Shown here: positions 1-8,607 of the stretch, in pieces
Position numbering within the stretch: the first letter of the stretch is position 1
Layout: every line of letters starts with the position of its first letter
Assembly: GCF_004769575.1 (NCBI RefSeq)
Contig: NZ_RQGA01000010.1
Span: 46,142-110,141 of the forward strand
Source: Leptospira perdikensis
Lineage (GTDB): Bacteria; Spirochaetota; Leptospiria; Leptospirales; Leptospiraceae
Length of the DNA: 64,000 nucleotides
Direction: 5' to 3'
Notes under the pieces: model-generated
Told to the model about the DNA's origin: nothing
Database searches by the model: none
Seen by the model: the letters and a program-made list of their open reading frames with translations, nothing else
Program-made: the position numbers and the translations under genes

Positions 1-227
1 TTGCAGATACAAGAAGAATGGGACTTGTCACTCGTTCTGCTCAAGAATGGGTCAATGTCAATTGGTTCCCAAAAGCAAGTAATTCCAGCCTCCGCAAGAT
101 GGCAGTTGTTGTTCCCAACTCAGCACTTGCCGCCATCTCCATTGATGACCAAACTCTAAAAACAGGGAATGTCGAACTAAAATCCGTTCCTAGTTTAGAA
201 TTTGGAATTGAATGGTTGGATCGTTAG
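1..227 (+). CDS. C-terminal part of a STAS/SpoIIAA-like protein (5' end outside the window)
   Basis: The reading frame is open from base 3 and ends at the TAG at 225-227, so this is the last 75 or so residues of a gene that begins before the window. It aligns by eye along its whole length with the end of the complete 130-residue protein at 47513-47905: a D-x-R-x-MG motif, then W-x-N-x-x-W-x-P-x-A, an SALxA motif, and an E-x-G-x-x-WL end. That family has the size and look of a single-domain STAS/SpoIIAA-like fold. Partners and function are unknown. The internal ATG at 18 is not the start. Confidence 0.6.
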   Translation, partial: ADTRRMGLVTRSAQEWVNVNWFPKASNSSLRKMAVVVPNSALAAISIDDQTLKTGNVELKSVPSLEFGIEWLDR

Positions 228-239
228 GCGGTAACACAA

Positions 240-280
240 AAACCCTTCATTCTTTAATATCACAAAGTTTGAAGGGGTTT
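240..280. terminator. Bidirectional hairpin terminator between convergent genes
   Basis: An inverted repeat with CCCTTCA and TGAAGGG arms (243-249 and 270-276) is flanked by A-rich sequence on the left and T-rich sequence on the right. It lies exactly between the stop of the first gene and the end of the DUF4334 gene, as expected for a shared rho-independent terminator. Confidence 0.6.
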
Positions 281-283
281 ATC

Positions 284-829
284 CTATTTATCTCGCTCTA
301 ATACAAAAAAGAATGGTTGTTTCATTCCTTTGTAATCCATACATCCAAACATTGTGTCTTTATTTACTCTTTTAAATACATCGTGTATAGGAAGTGTGTC
401 ATAAATCATGGCAGCGGTGAGTTTACCACGAAATTCAATCCGACGAACACGAGCTTTCGATGACGAAGTTTGAAATAAAAAACGTACTAGCAAAAATACA
501 TAACGTAAAGGCCATAAATTAGTAGATGGAATTAACGTTGCCAACCGAACAGGCATTAGGGAAGGATTTACCTTAAATAAAGTTTTTCCAAAGGATTTAA
601 ATACCAAAGGATGGACGTTGTCGGCATCCACAAATTCTTTTCCATACCAATTGAATGTTTCCAAGGCCCCATCCATTGTATGTCCCGTGTGAAATCCGGA
701 ACCATGCCAACGACCCATTGTATCTTCAATGTTAACTGTCTCTAATGCGTCAAAAAGAGCGAAAGAATCATCGATAGAATTGTTCTTTTTACCACGCATT
801 TCGTAGAATTTTTTTTCGAGAGTATTCAT
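284..829 (-). CDS. GXWXG / DUF4334 domain protein
   Basis: This 181-residue protein has the two parts of the DUF4334 family. Near residue 39 is a GRWHGSGFHTGH stretch matching the GXWXG motif, and the C-terminal half carries the basic FRGKLTAAMIYDTLPIHDVF segment seen in these proteins. It ends with a short FFVLERDK strand. Members are small soluble proteins of unknown biochemistry, sometimes near redox or lipid genes. No signal peptide is visible, so it is probably cytoplasmic. It is a single gene facing the end of the STAS-like gene. No convincing ribosome binding site precedes the ATG at 829. Confidence 0.75.
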   Translation of the reverse strand: MNTLEKKFYEMRGKKNNSIDDSFALFDALETVNIEDTMGRWHGSGFHTGHTMDGALETFNWYGKEFVDADNVHPLVFKSFGKTLFKVNPSLMPVRLATLIPSTNLWPLRYVFLLVRFLFQTSSSKARVRRIEFRGKLTAAMIYDTLPIHDVFKRVNKDTMFGCMDYKGMKQPFFFVLERDK

Positions 830-914
830 AATTAAAATTGTAACCTAAACCAATCTTCTTCGGCCTCGGTTCCAAGGAAATATATATACAAAAAATAGAA
901 TCGATTTTAAAACT

Positions 915-1643
915 TCAATCAAGAACAGATCGGATTCGATTTCGTTCTTCGTTGATTCTCAGAATTGTATTTTCAATTTTTTTTTGAAACAAAGTTGAAT
1001 TGGATAGTGCTAAAGGATATCCACTGAGTGTAATTAAACCCAAGGACTTAGCTGTCATTGTAGCAATGTACATTCGAAAAAGTTTCCCACTCTTTTCATT
1101 AATAAACCACATAGAAGCGACTCTAGAATTTTTAGAAAAATCACCCATCAATAAACTCATTCGATTAAACTCTGCAAACGAAGCAATTCGATCTATTTCA
1201 TCAATGAGCGTTCCCACTTCTAACTGTAAGTCTTTTTGATTAGATTTATCCATCGTCTCTGATTTCGAAATCAACAACATTCTTTTGGATATCAGAAGTA
1301 AGGTATCCAGATATACGATCACCTTTTCGATCAAAAGATTTTGTTTCTGGAATGTAGTTCGAGTTGGTTTGACTTCATAAAGTTTTTCCAATCTTGCCGA
1401 AGTAAGAGAAATAAACTTCAACCTCGAACTTGTGACCTTTGTTTCCTTTAGGTTCAAAACCGAATGGTAAAAAAAATTCGCATCGGGATTCACTCGAAGT
1501 ATAATTTCTTTTTGTCCTCCGGTTGAATTGTCTTCTTCAGCGACCCAATCCAATATTTCTTTTTGAAGGTTCTGAATTTGTTTTTGGATGATGCCTTCTC
1601 TCTGTGAAGTAATGAATAGAAAAGAATTCTTTGGTAATTTCAT
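915..1643 (-). CDS. Orphan flagellin-core-like protein
   Basis: Residues of about 120-215 closely resemble the D1 region of leptospiral FlaB flagellins: a long helix, then EVGTLIDEIDRIASFAEFNR, SRVASMWF and YIATMTAKSLGL, all in the flagellin order. The protein lacks the canonical flagellin N-terminus (the IxxN...SxLxSGxRINxAxDDAxG segment) and the C-terminal D0 helix, which are needed for filament assembly. Instead it begins with an unrelated basic, helical segment. At 242 residues it is shorter than FlaB, usually about 280. It lies 6 bp after the gene at 1650-2810 and is probably cotranscribed with it. It is unlikely to be a filament subunit; a flagellar accessory or sheath-associated role is a guess. 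Confidence 0.6.
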   Translation of the reverse strand: MKLPKNSFLFITSQREGIIQKQIQNLQKEILDWVAEEDNSTGGQKEIILRVNPDANFFYHSVLNLKETKVTSSRLKFISLTSARLEKLYEVKPTRTTFQKQNLLIEKVIVYLDTLLLISKRMLLISKSETMDKSNQKDLQLEVGTLIDEIDRIASFAEFNRMSLLMGDFSKNSRVASMWFINEKSGKLFRMYIATMTAKSLGLITLSGYPLALSNSTLFQKKIENTILRINEERNRIRSVLD

Positions 1644-1649
1644 AAATGT

Positions 1650-2810
1650 TTATTTACCATTTGGAAAGTATAACTTACGTTCTTTTTGCAAAATTTGTAA
1701 CGCGTCTTCGAGTATTGGCAGGGATTCGGTTGCCATGGCCGCAGTAGAAACACTCAGAATCCCCCCATAATGATTGGCCAATCGCAACCTCTTACATACA
1801 TCCTGATCCCCACCAGTCACTACTGAAATTTGTCCAATCACTTGAACAAGGGATGACACAACCATTTGTTGATTTTGCCGATTCATCGCATGGTATACTC
1901 CACTTTGCATATGGAAGGCTCTCTCTTGGATGGTGCGAATGGCAGATTCAAAAGATGTAAAACGGATGGCAAACAAATCCAAAGTATTCCTATTTTGTAC
2001 TTTTTGATTTTTTTTACTTTGTTTGTTCGAATACTTTTTTTCTACAAAATTCAAATAATAAAACCTAACAGCATATTGGTGCCAAATGGCACGATTCATA
2101 TGTAAACGAAAAAGTAAGATGTCCAAAATTCTTAATACTTCAGAGATAATATTTTGGTTATATTCGAGTTTATTTTTGAATGAAGAAACATCTTCCCACA
2201 CTTGATGTACTTCTAAGGACAGAGGAAAAAATTGAATGGATTCTGTTTTCTGAGTTCCAAACCAAGGAACCAGATACTGAACCTTTGATGGGAGCCATTC
2301 CCAATCTCCTTTTGTTTTTAAGAAAAAATGGGGACTCTCCCCAATTTTAAATTCCTTCCCTAATGATTCGATCCAATCTTGAATTTGAATCGAATCGGAT
2401 TCGAATTCCTTTTGGTCATAACCTTCTAGTCCAAATTGAAGACAGAGATTTTGCCAAACCTCCACGAGTATTATGATTAATCGAAACAAGATCTCGGAAC
2501 GAACTGCAACAGAATACAACGAATGATAATTAGAAGTTTTTGAATTTTCTACAAAGGGAAAACGTGTTTTTAATTCTTCAGCAAACAATTTTAGGAATGT
2601 ATCTAATTCCATTCCTTCTTTGTAAACTTTTGTAACAATTACCTCTGTGATTTTTTCTGCTTCATCCATGGGATAGGTAGGAAGCAGATCCACTTGTTGA
2701 TTTTGATTCGACGTTGAACCTTGGCTTGGTTCCGAGGATAATTCCATACGAATACCAGCCACAAGTAGAGCAGTAAAAGATAGTTTTTTTAGAAAATCAA
2801 TCCGTTGCAT
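1650..2810 (-). CDS. Hypothetical protein, partner of the flagellin-like gene
   Basis: I do not recognise this 386-residue protein. The first 28 residues have a basic start and a hydrophobic stretch (LSFTALLVAGI) that could be an export signal or anchor, but there is no lipobox cysteine. The rest is mostly helical, with a hydrophobic helix around residues 105-125 and a basic, Asn/Gln-rich patch (KQSKKNQKVQNRN) near 265. It is the first gene of a minus-strand pair, ending 6 bp before the flagellin-like gene, so the two probably act together. The start is the ATG at 2810. Confidence 0.5.
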   Translation of the reverse strand: MQRIDFLKKLSFTALLVAGIRMELSSEPSQGSTSNQNQQVDLLPTYPMDEAEKITEVIVTKVYKEGMELDTFLKLFAEELKTRFPFVENSKTSNYHSLYSVAVRSEILFRLIIILVEVWQNLCLQFGLEGYDQKEFESDSIQIQDWIESLGKEFKIGESPHFFLKTKGDWEWLPSKVQYLVPWFGTQKTESIQFFPLSLEVHQVWEDVSSFKNKLEYNQNIISEVLRILDILLFRLHMNRAIWHQYAVRFYYLNFVEKKYSNKQSKKNQKVQNRNTLDLFAIRFTSFESAIRTIQERAFHMQSGVYHAMNRQNQQMVVSSLVQVIGQISVVTGGDQDVCKRLRLANHYGGILSVSTAAMATESLPILEDALQILQKERKLYFPNGK

Positions 2811-2953
2811 AACTCAATCAGGAACTATTTTTAATACACTAAAAAACAAACGCAACGATAATTAGACTTTAGATTCATTGTTAGATTCAAAATAGAATCA
2901 TAAACTGAACTTTACTCACTTGCATTTCCCAATCCATGTAGTATACTATCCTA

Positions 2954-3364
2954 ATGAATGTATTAGATTCCGAGATCAAATCGCTTCTTGAATCCTATAA
3001 AAAAATCACGGTTTACGGACTTAGCAATGACATTTCCAAACCAAGCCATTATGTTCCCGTATACATTCGAGACAAAGGATGGGAAGTGGTCGGAACTTAT
3101 CCCAAAGAACACAGTGTAGGTGGGTTTACCATCTACAAAAACCTCAAAGACGTTCCGAAAGAAGATAGAAAATTCATCGATGTCTTTCGTAGTTCCGATA
3201 AAGTTCCAGAAGTTATCGATGAAATCTTAAGTTTGGGTGGAACAGAAGTAATATGGCTACAATTGGGAATCTCCCATCCCGAAGCAGAAAAAAAAGCGGA
3301 AGATGCGGGGATTCGTGTTGTGTCCAATCGTTGTCTCATCATTGAACACAGAAATTATTTTTAA
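2954..3364 (+). CDS. CoA-binding domain protein (YccU type)
   Basis: A single 136-residue Rossmann-fold CoA-binding domain of the YccU type. Recognisable parts are the first strand and loop ITVYGLSNDISKPSHYV, the GWEVVGTYPK strand, the VFRSSDKVPEVIDEI segment and the IWLQLGI...AGIRVVSNRCLIIEH end. The length matches the stand-alone family. These proteins bind CoA or acyl-CoA and may act in metabolite repair or signalling; the substrate is unknown. It is convergent with the membrane protein gene at 3369, with only 4 bp between the stops. Confidence 0.85.
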   Translation: MNVLDSEIKSLLESYKKITVYGLSNDISKPSHYVPVYIRDKGWEVVGTYPKEHSVGGFTIYKNLKDVPKEDRKFIDVFRSSDKVPEVIDEILSLGGTEVIWLQLGISHPEAEKKAEDAGIRVVSNRCLIIEHRNYF

Positions 3365-3368
3365 ACGG

Positions 3369-3773
3369 CTAAGACTTAGAAACCATTTTTTTACCTAACC
3401 ACACGAATGGGAGGAATGATAACAAACTAAGTATAACAAACCATAGAGGTTGGCCAGGGAGGAAGACAAAAAAGTTAAAAGCACCGGCAAGAGTTAATAG
3501 ACTACCTACCAAAACTATCATCAAAGTTTGGTTACTTTTACTTAGTTTCATTGTAACAATGCCAGCAACAAAAGCTCCCAAAACATAACCAAAATAAACA
3601 GGAAGATAGGCCGAAGTTGGTAAGTTAGTCATAAACTCTTTTAAAAGTTCTGGATTGGCAATGATCTCATCACTTGGCGGTTTCACAAAAAAAGAATTCA
3701 GAAACTCCACTGCCATCATAATGGCCATTGCCGACACCAACCCGAGAAGTATAGAGAAACTATTTTTAATCAT
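3369..3773 (-). CDS. Small four-helix membrane protein, unknown function
   Basis: The 134-residue sequence is strongly hydrophobic, with about four predicted transmembrane segments near residues 5-27, 57-76, 84-104 and 108-127, and a short basic tail. A loop of about 30 residues rich in Pro, Asn and Glu follows the first segment. No family motif is recognised. It is transcribed in the same direction as the DoxX-type gene at 3841, 67 bp away, so the two may share a transcript. Confidence 0.6.
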   Translation of the reverse strand: MIKNSFSILLGLVSAMAIMMAVEFLNSFFVKPPSDEIIANPELLKEFMTNLPTSAYLPVYFGYVLGAFVAGIVTMKLSKSNQTLMIVLVGSLLTLAGAFNFFVFLPGQPLWFVILSLLSFLPFVWLGKKMVSKS

Positions 3774-3840
3774 ACAGACACCTATAGATTACAAATAGAA
3801 CTCACAATCGATACGGAAAAACAATTCAAAAATTTAAGGA

Positions 3841-4272
3841 TTAACTTTTCCTCTTAGCTTGAAAGTCTTGCCAAGATCCACAACTCCAAAGAGCCCAAAG
3901 AACAAGCACAGGCTGAAAGAACAAACGAATGAGTCGTGCTCTATCAGTATCTAAACCAAATGCACTGATCCCATTCATATATTGGGATATGTTTCCTGGG
4001 AAGATAAGAACAAAAAACAATGCGACAACCCAACCAACTTGCACTTGTTTGCTCTTAAGAAAAAGCAAAGACAATCCCAATGTAATTTCCACAACACCGG
4101 AAAGTAACACAACCAAATCTGCATTGATCGGTAACCAGGTAGGAACCTGCGCCAAAAATTCTGTCCTATGCCATGTTAGGTGTCCGGCTCCTGCAAAAAC
4201 CAAAAAGGCCCCTAGAAGGATACGCAACCCTGTTTGATAGATACTTCTATCGACTGTATTTGTTTGACTCAT
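3841..4272 (-). CDS. DoxX-family membrane protein
   Basis: A 143-residue, four-helix inner-membrane protein of the DoxX superfamily. It shows the typical first helix ending in AGAGHLTW, the helix-two motif VVLLSGVVEITLGLSLLF, and helices three and four separated by a short polar loop (NGISAFGLDTDRAR). DoxX proteins are associated with thiol/redox stress or quinone-linked oxidases, but small members like this have no proven role. It is divergent from the TonB receptor gene, with a 133-bp intergenic region between the starts. Confidence 0.75.
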   Translation of the reverse strand: MSQTNTVDRSIYQTGLRILLGAFLVFAGAGHLTWHRTEFLAQVPTWLPINADLVVLLSGVVEITLGLSLLFLKSKQVQVGWVVALFFVLIFPGNISQYMNGISAFGLDTDRARLIRLFFQPVLVLWALWSCGSWQDFQAKRKS

Positions 4273-4340
4273 ACGGATTTAGACTCTAAAAATCAAATTC
4301 TGTTTCGTTCCGAACCCAGAATTCGGGAAATCCTTAAATT

Positions 4341-4363
4341 ATGAGATTGAGTCTTTATCTCAT
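4341..4363. promoter_or_regulatory. Dyad (ATGAGA-N11-TCTCAT) in the TonB-receptor promoter region
   Basis: ATGAGA at 4341-4346 and TCTCAT at 4358-4363 form a perfect inverted repeat about 40 bp upstream of the TonB-receptor start. A shorter TGAGA...TCTCA dyad lies ahead of the PepSY gene of the same locus (8503-8517). Metal-responsive Fur-family operators often contain TGANAAT-type half-sites, so this is a tentative operator; the wide spacer is not typical. Confidence 0.3.
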
Positions 4364-4405
4364 TTAATTCTAGACAATTGACTGGTCTTACGAAGGAATG
4401 GCCAT

Positions 4406-6775
4406 ATGACTTTCCTTTTTGAGAATGACTCTCATATAAAGATAGGATTGAGAAAGGCCCAGATCCAGTGGCGGAGTAAATTTCCTACTTTCACTTCCGT
4501 ACTCCTCATTTTCATCCTTTCGACAACAGCTCTTCTCCCACAAACGACGGAAAAAACTCCCCTACCTCCGAGCAACCCCACAGACCAGGTTCCCAACACA
4601 GGAACAAAACCTGCCGAACAAGGCATTCGAGTTACAGGCAAAAAAGATCCGAGAGACCGGGAAATTCTTCGTACACCAAATAGTATCAGCCGGTTGAACG
4701 AACAGGACATCCAAGATGCTGGAATCAATCGAACCAATGACATCGATAAACAAGTTCCGAATTTTTCCATCATTGATTCGGGATCGCGTAACTTTACTTA
4801 TTTCAACATTCGAGGAATGCGGAGTATTGCCTTCAGTGAACCAGCAGTAGGTCTGATTTTAGATGGAGTTCCACTCAACGACAATGTGGCGCTTAACACT
4901 GAGTTATATGGAATTGAAAACATTGAAGTATATAGAGGAAGTCAAGCTACCTTGTTTGGAAAAAACTTTCAAGGTGGTGTTGTTGAGATCCGAACTAAAA
5001 AACCAACAAATATTGCTGAAGGAAAAATTACTTATGATGCTGGAAATTATAAAAAACAAGAAACATCGGCTTATTACAATGCACCCATTATCAAAGATAA
5101 ATTATATTTTGGAATCGCTGGAAAAACTACTGAACGAGAAGGATATCTTTCAAACGTAACAGGTTTTTATTATCCAACCAACCGGCCCTATGAAGTTCCC
5201 GTAGAAATCTACAAAACTCATCCCGATGGTAGAAAAGGAAAAGCAGGACGTTTCCGATTATTTTTTACTCCTAACGATGTCTTTGAAGCAGACTTACAAG
5301 TCAGCGCAGAAAGTTTTGATGATGGTTCCCTCAATTTGGTAAACTACTTAGGTGCCAAGTCTGAAAGGGAAAAAGCTTTATTACAAGGTTGTGTTGCCAT
5401 GCCATCCAACTGTGCCAAGTTATATGGAACCTATGTAAACAGAGTGAATGGAGATAGAAAAGTTTACTGGGATTATGAAGGAAAAAGTAATGTCACGGGG
5501 AACACATATTCTCTAGCAACAACTACGAAATTACCTCAAGCAAATCTAAAAACAGCATCTGCGATTCGGAAGATGGACATTGATCCCATCACTGCCGATG
5601 CCGACTTTACAACAACCGATCAACATAGATCTATTTATGTCGAAAAAGCTACAACTTTCCTGAACGATGTATATGTTGAATCTAAAGATAAACATGACCC
5701 ATTACAATTTAAGGTAGGAATCTACTCATCCAGTAAAATTACAAATATTGACCAAGCAAGAGAACATAGAGTTCAAATGTATGTTGGAAATGATTTTGGT
5801 GGCCTTCGTGCCCCTGCTCGCGAAAACAATCTCTCAAGAATTCATGATCGTAACCTTAGTTTTTATACACATAATAGTTATACTTTTGCAGAAAAATTTA
5901 CAATTACCATAGGATCCAGATTGGAACGACAAGAGAGTCGTTTGTCTCATACCGAACAAGTGATCGGTTTTTCACCAATCAATCCATATGGAGAAACAAA
6001 ACTTTTATCAGATCCATATACAATTAACAATCATTATAACTACAATGTTTCAAGAATGATCTTTGATTACAAACCCATCGACAATCTCATGTTTTTTATA
6101 GGTTTTAGTCGTGGTTATAAAAATGCGGGTTATAGCACCGTTGTTAACATTCCAAGCAGAGCTACATTCAAACCAGAAATCAATGATACCATAGAAGCCG
6201 GTATAAAATCAGAATTCTTTAAAGGAAAATTTGGATTAAAATACACTCAGTTCTATACGGAAACCCAAGACTTTCATGTTGTCCGGGCCATCAACCTCTC
6301 TCAATACATAAACCTCAATGCGGAACTTGTTACCATCAGAGGATATGAATTGGAAACATTCATCAAACCTCATAAGGATACCAAACTTGGGCTCTCTGCA
6401 GGTTATACAGAAGGAATCTTTAACAAATTTTATGACTCTGTTCTAAATCGAGATTTTAATGGAAAGTGGGTTCATTTCATTCCGAAGTATGACATCGTAA
6501 GTTATTTTCAATACAGAAACGAATACGGAATATTTTTTCGCGGCGAATTTCAAGCAGTTGGTCAAATGTATTTCGCAGCAGATAACACGGTATATAGCGA
6601 CCCCTATTATGTAATTAATTCTAGAATCGGATATGAAACCGATACCATCTCCGCTTACTTATATATGAACAATATGAATGATCGGTATTACTTCACCTCC
6701 TACATTGATGGAACTTTCCAGGCTGTACCTGGAGCACCAAAAACCTACGGATTTATGTTAACTTATAAAATTTAA
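4406..6775 (+). CDS. TonB-dependent outer-membrane receptor
   Basis: A 789-residue TonB-dependent transporter. After a long N-terminus and a hydrophobic export segment (FTSVLLIFILSTTALLPQ, about 30-47) and a Pro/Thr-rich linker, the plug domain spans about 75-200: IRVTGKKD, RTPNSISRL, NFTYFNIRGMRS, VGLILDGVPL, IENIEVYRGSQATLFG and GGVVEIRTKKP. The remainder is a 22-strand-type barrel ending in an aromatic-rich strand (TYGFMLTYKI). The pattern is closest to iron/siderophore receptors. Substrate cannot be read from sequence, but the downstream lipoprotein and the PepSY protein favour iron or haem-type uptake. The true start may be inside the unusually long N-terminus. Confidence 0.85.
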   Translation: MTFLFENDSHIKIGLRKAQIQWRSKFPTFTSVLLIFILSTTALLPQTTEKTPLPPSNPTDQVPNTGTKPAEQGIRVTGKKDPRDREILRTPNSISRLNEQDIQDAGINRTNDIDKQVPNFSIIDSGSRNFTYFNIRGMRSIAFSEPAVGLILDGVPLNDNVALNTELYGIENIEVYRGSQATLFGKNFQGGVVEIRTKKPTNIAEGKITYDAGNYKKQETSAYYNAPIIKDKLYFGIAGKTTEREGYLSNVTGFYYPTNRPYEVPVEIYKTHPDGRKGKAGRFRLFFTPNDVFEADLQVSAESFDDGSLNLVNYLGAKSEREKALLQGCVAMPSNCAKLYGTYVNRVNGDRKVYWDYEGKSNVTGNTYSLATTTKLPQANLKTASAIRKMDIDPITADADFTTTDQHRSIYVEKATTFLNDVYVESKDKHDPLQFKVGIYSSSKITNIDQAREHRVQMYVGNDFGGLRAPARENNLSRIHDRNLSFYTHNSYTFAEKFTITIGSRLERQESRLSHTEQVIGFSPINPYGETKLLSDPYTINNHYNYNVSRMIFDYKPIDNLMFFIGFSRGYKNAGYSTVVNIPSRATFKPEINDTIEAGIKSEFFKGKFGLKYTQFYTETQDFHVVRAINLSQYINLNAELVTIRGYELETFIKPHKDTKLGLSAGYTEGIFNKFYDSVLNRDFNGKWVHFIPKYDIVSYFQYRNEYGIFFRGEFQAVGQMYFAADNTVYSDPYYVINSRIGYETDTISAYLYMNNMNDRYYFTSYIDGTFQAVPGAPKTYGFMLTYKI

Positions 6776-6791
6776 ATTTCTGGAGAAAACT

Positions 6792-7355
6792 ATGAAAACT
6801 AAAATAAAAACCCTTCTTACCCTAGTCACCCTTGGAATTTCTCTATTCCAATGTGATTTATTTGATCCCAAATCAAAAGTTACCAGTGATGACCTGGTTT
6901 CCATGTTAGCTCTACAACAAATTAATGCAAACAGTATGAGCGAAGCACAAAGGCTTGGACTAAACGTAGCTTACAGCCACCGATTTAGTATCAAAAACGG
7001 AGCTCATTTGTTTTGCAGAGAATATTCTACTGCTTACTTAGAGAAAAAAGCAGAATGGGAAAAGGATATGGAACAAACTTATGCCACAATTGGAAATGCA
7101 ATTGGAATTCAGATCGTTGTAGAAAAATTCAATGGACCTTGTTCTATTACGAATAAAGTTGCAGCCTGTCATTACGACGGAGTAGACGGAATCAATGACC
7201 TAATTCCTTACGCATACACTACAGAAGGAGAACATGGATATTTAATTCCTGCAAACGTATACTATGGTGTTACAGGTTTAAAAAGTGCGAAAGAAGCTTG
7301 TGAAAGATTCAAAGGAACTTACGTTTGTTACGACCCAAGTAAATGTTGGCAATAA
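6792..7355 (+). CDS. Cys-containing lipoprotein downstream of the TonB receptor
   Basis: The 187-residue protein has a signal peptide with a leptospiral-style lipobox (ISLFQC, Cys 21), so it should be a lipoprotein. The mature part has six further cysteines, including the CREYS and CYDPSKCW motifs, compatible with disulfides in the periplasm or at the surface. No family is recognised. The start lies 16 bp after the receptor stop with a good TGGAG ribosome binding site, so it is cotranscribed and probably works with the receptor, for example in ligand capture. Confidence 0.7.
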   Translation: MKTKIKTLLTLVTLGISLFQCDLFDPKSKVTSDDLVSMLALQQINANSMSEAQRLGLNVAYSHRFSIKNGAHLFCREYSTAYLEKKAEWEKDMEQTYATIGNAIGIQIVVEKFNGPCSITNKVAACHYDGVDGINDLIPYAYTTEGEHGYLIPANVYYGVTGLKSAKEACERFKGTYVCYDPSKCWQ

Positions 7356-7369
7356 TTCGAACTTAAATC

Positions 7370-8464
7370 TCAAACAGAAGAACTCAAAGGGATTTTTTGG
7401 GTTCTTCTTCTTTTATTTTTTCTCTTTATATAATAAAGACTGAGTCCACTGATTGATAGGATCGCCGGTGTGAGACCACCAATCACCCAAATTACTTTAC
7501 TAAAATGATTGGCAAAGGTTCCAAAATGAAGTGGCCGAAAGGAATCCAAAACTCGATTCAAAATGTTTTCTTTCCCCATATCTACTTTATCAAAGATCTT
7601 TTTGGATTTTACATCATAACGAATATAAGAACCATATCGACTTTCAAATCCTGAAGAATCGAAACGATTTCCATAAATTCCAATTGGTTCTTCTTTGGAA
7701 TGGTGAGGGAAAGAAACATATCCCAATCGGAATCCAGGAATTTCTTTTTTTGTTTGCTCTATTAGCTCATTGATCGAATCCTCAGAAACCCACAGATGAT
7801 GAACCACTTTTTCTTCTGGAAACGTAAGAATCACAGTGTCTCTTAAACTCCACCATCCACCAGTGATTGCTAAAATCAAATGGAACCAAACTGCATTAAT
7901 ACCAACAAACTTGTGCAAGTCGGAAAAGAGAATTTGTGCACTTTCTTTCCATCGAAGGCGAAACAAACTCACCCAAAATCGTTTATAAAGTTTGATTCCG
8001 CTGATTGCTAAAAACAAATAAATAAAGGCAATACATCCGGTGAGGAAATAACCCACACCGCCAAGAAAAAGACTATAATGCAAAACGAGTAAAAAACCAT
8101 AAAGGCTATCACTTCTGTTTTCTTTCAGTTTTCCAATAAGATTTCCATTGTATGGATTGATTAAGTAGACAGTTTCACGACTAGGGGTTTCTAAATTATG
8201 AAACCAAACTTGGTCCGCTTGGTCATGTAAATCGGATAACAACCAACCAGCCACAGTTCCTTCGGGGATTTGATCTAACAATTGTTTGTAAAGAGTATCA
8301 AAAGGTAGGCGTTCCTTTTCTACTTTTATAGAATAAGCACCTGTAAGTGATTGTAATTCCTTTCCATAGACGAGAAGAGATCCAGTCACACCCAAAACCA
8401 AAAGAAAACTGGCTCCGAAAATACCGAGAACCATATGAACCTGATACCAAGTTTTTGCCTTCAC
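7370..8464 (-). CDS. PepSY-associated membrane protein, iron-uptake type
   Basis: A 364-residue protein with the PepSY-TM architecture. The first helix is W-YQVHMVLGIFGASFLLVLGVTGS. There is a periplasmic PepSY region, a central helix pair, LHKFVGINAVWFHLILAITGGWW with conserved histidines, and a last helix after FRPLHFGTFA. This family (PiuB-like) is commonly linked to siderophore or haem utilisation and probably reduces or processes iron complexes at the inner membrane. It is convergent with the receptor-lipoprotein pair, 14 bp apart, completing a small uptake locus. A TGAGA/TCTCA dyad sits 39 bp before its start. Confidence 0.8.
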   Translation of the reverse strand: MKAKTWYQVHMVLGIFGASFLLVLGVTGSLLVYGKELQSLTGAYSIKVEKERLPFDTLYKQLLDQIPEGTVAGWLLSDLHDQADQVWFHNLETPSRETVYLINPYNGNLIGKLKENRSDSLYGFLLVLHYSLFLGGVGYFLTGCIAFIYLFLAISGIKLYKRFWVSLFRLRWKESAQILFSDLHKFVGINAVWFHLILAITGGWWSLRDTVILTFPEEKVVHHLWVSEDSINELIEQTKKEIPGFRLGYVSFPHHSKEEPIGIYGNRFDSSGFESRYGSYIRYDVKSKKIFDKVDMGKENILNRVLDSFRPLHFGTFANHFSKVIWVIGGLTPAILSISGLSLYYIKRKNKRRRTQKIPLSSSV

Positions 8465-8502
8465 AAGTGCTAGGCTCCTACTCTAGAATAGATCCATAAT
8501 TT

Positions 8503-8517
8503 TGAGAATAGGTCTCA
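8503..8517. promoter_or_regulatory. Candidate operator in front of the PepSY gene
   Basis: The 15-mer TGAGAATAGGTCTCA is an imperfect palindrome (TGAGA-N5-TCTCA). It partly matches a 7-1-7 Fur-type box of the form TGAGAATnATTCTCA, with five of seven right-arm positions. It is located where a promoter of the PepSY gene should be. Assignment to Fur is inference. Confidence 0.35.
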
Positions 8518-8545
8518 TTTTCAAATAAAATTTATCAAACCTTAA

Positions 8546-8569
8546 AAATCCTTAGAGAACCAAGGATTT
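8546..8569 (-). terminator. Terminator of the nitrate reductase gene
   Basis: On the minus strand AAATCCTT, an 8-nt loop and AAGGATTT are followed by T residues. The hairpin lies about 40 bp downstream of the nitrate reductase stop at 8608 and separates that gene from the PepSY gene. Confidence 0.55.
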
Positions 8570-8607
8570 ACAAATTTTAAGAAATCGGAAACCGAAAGGG
8601 ATTCCAA

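Noticed and set aside
4432..4773. Antisense frame of 113 codons within the TonB receptor gene
   Set aside because: It lies opposite the signal and plug coding region and has no independent evidence.
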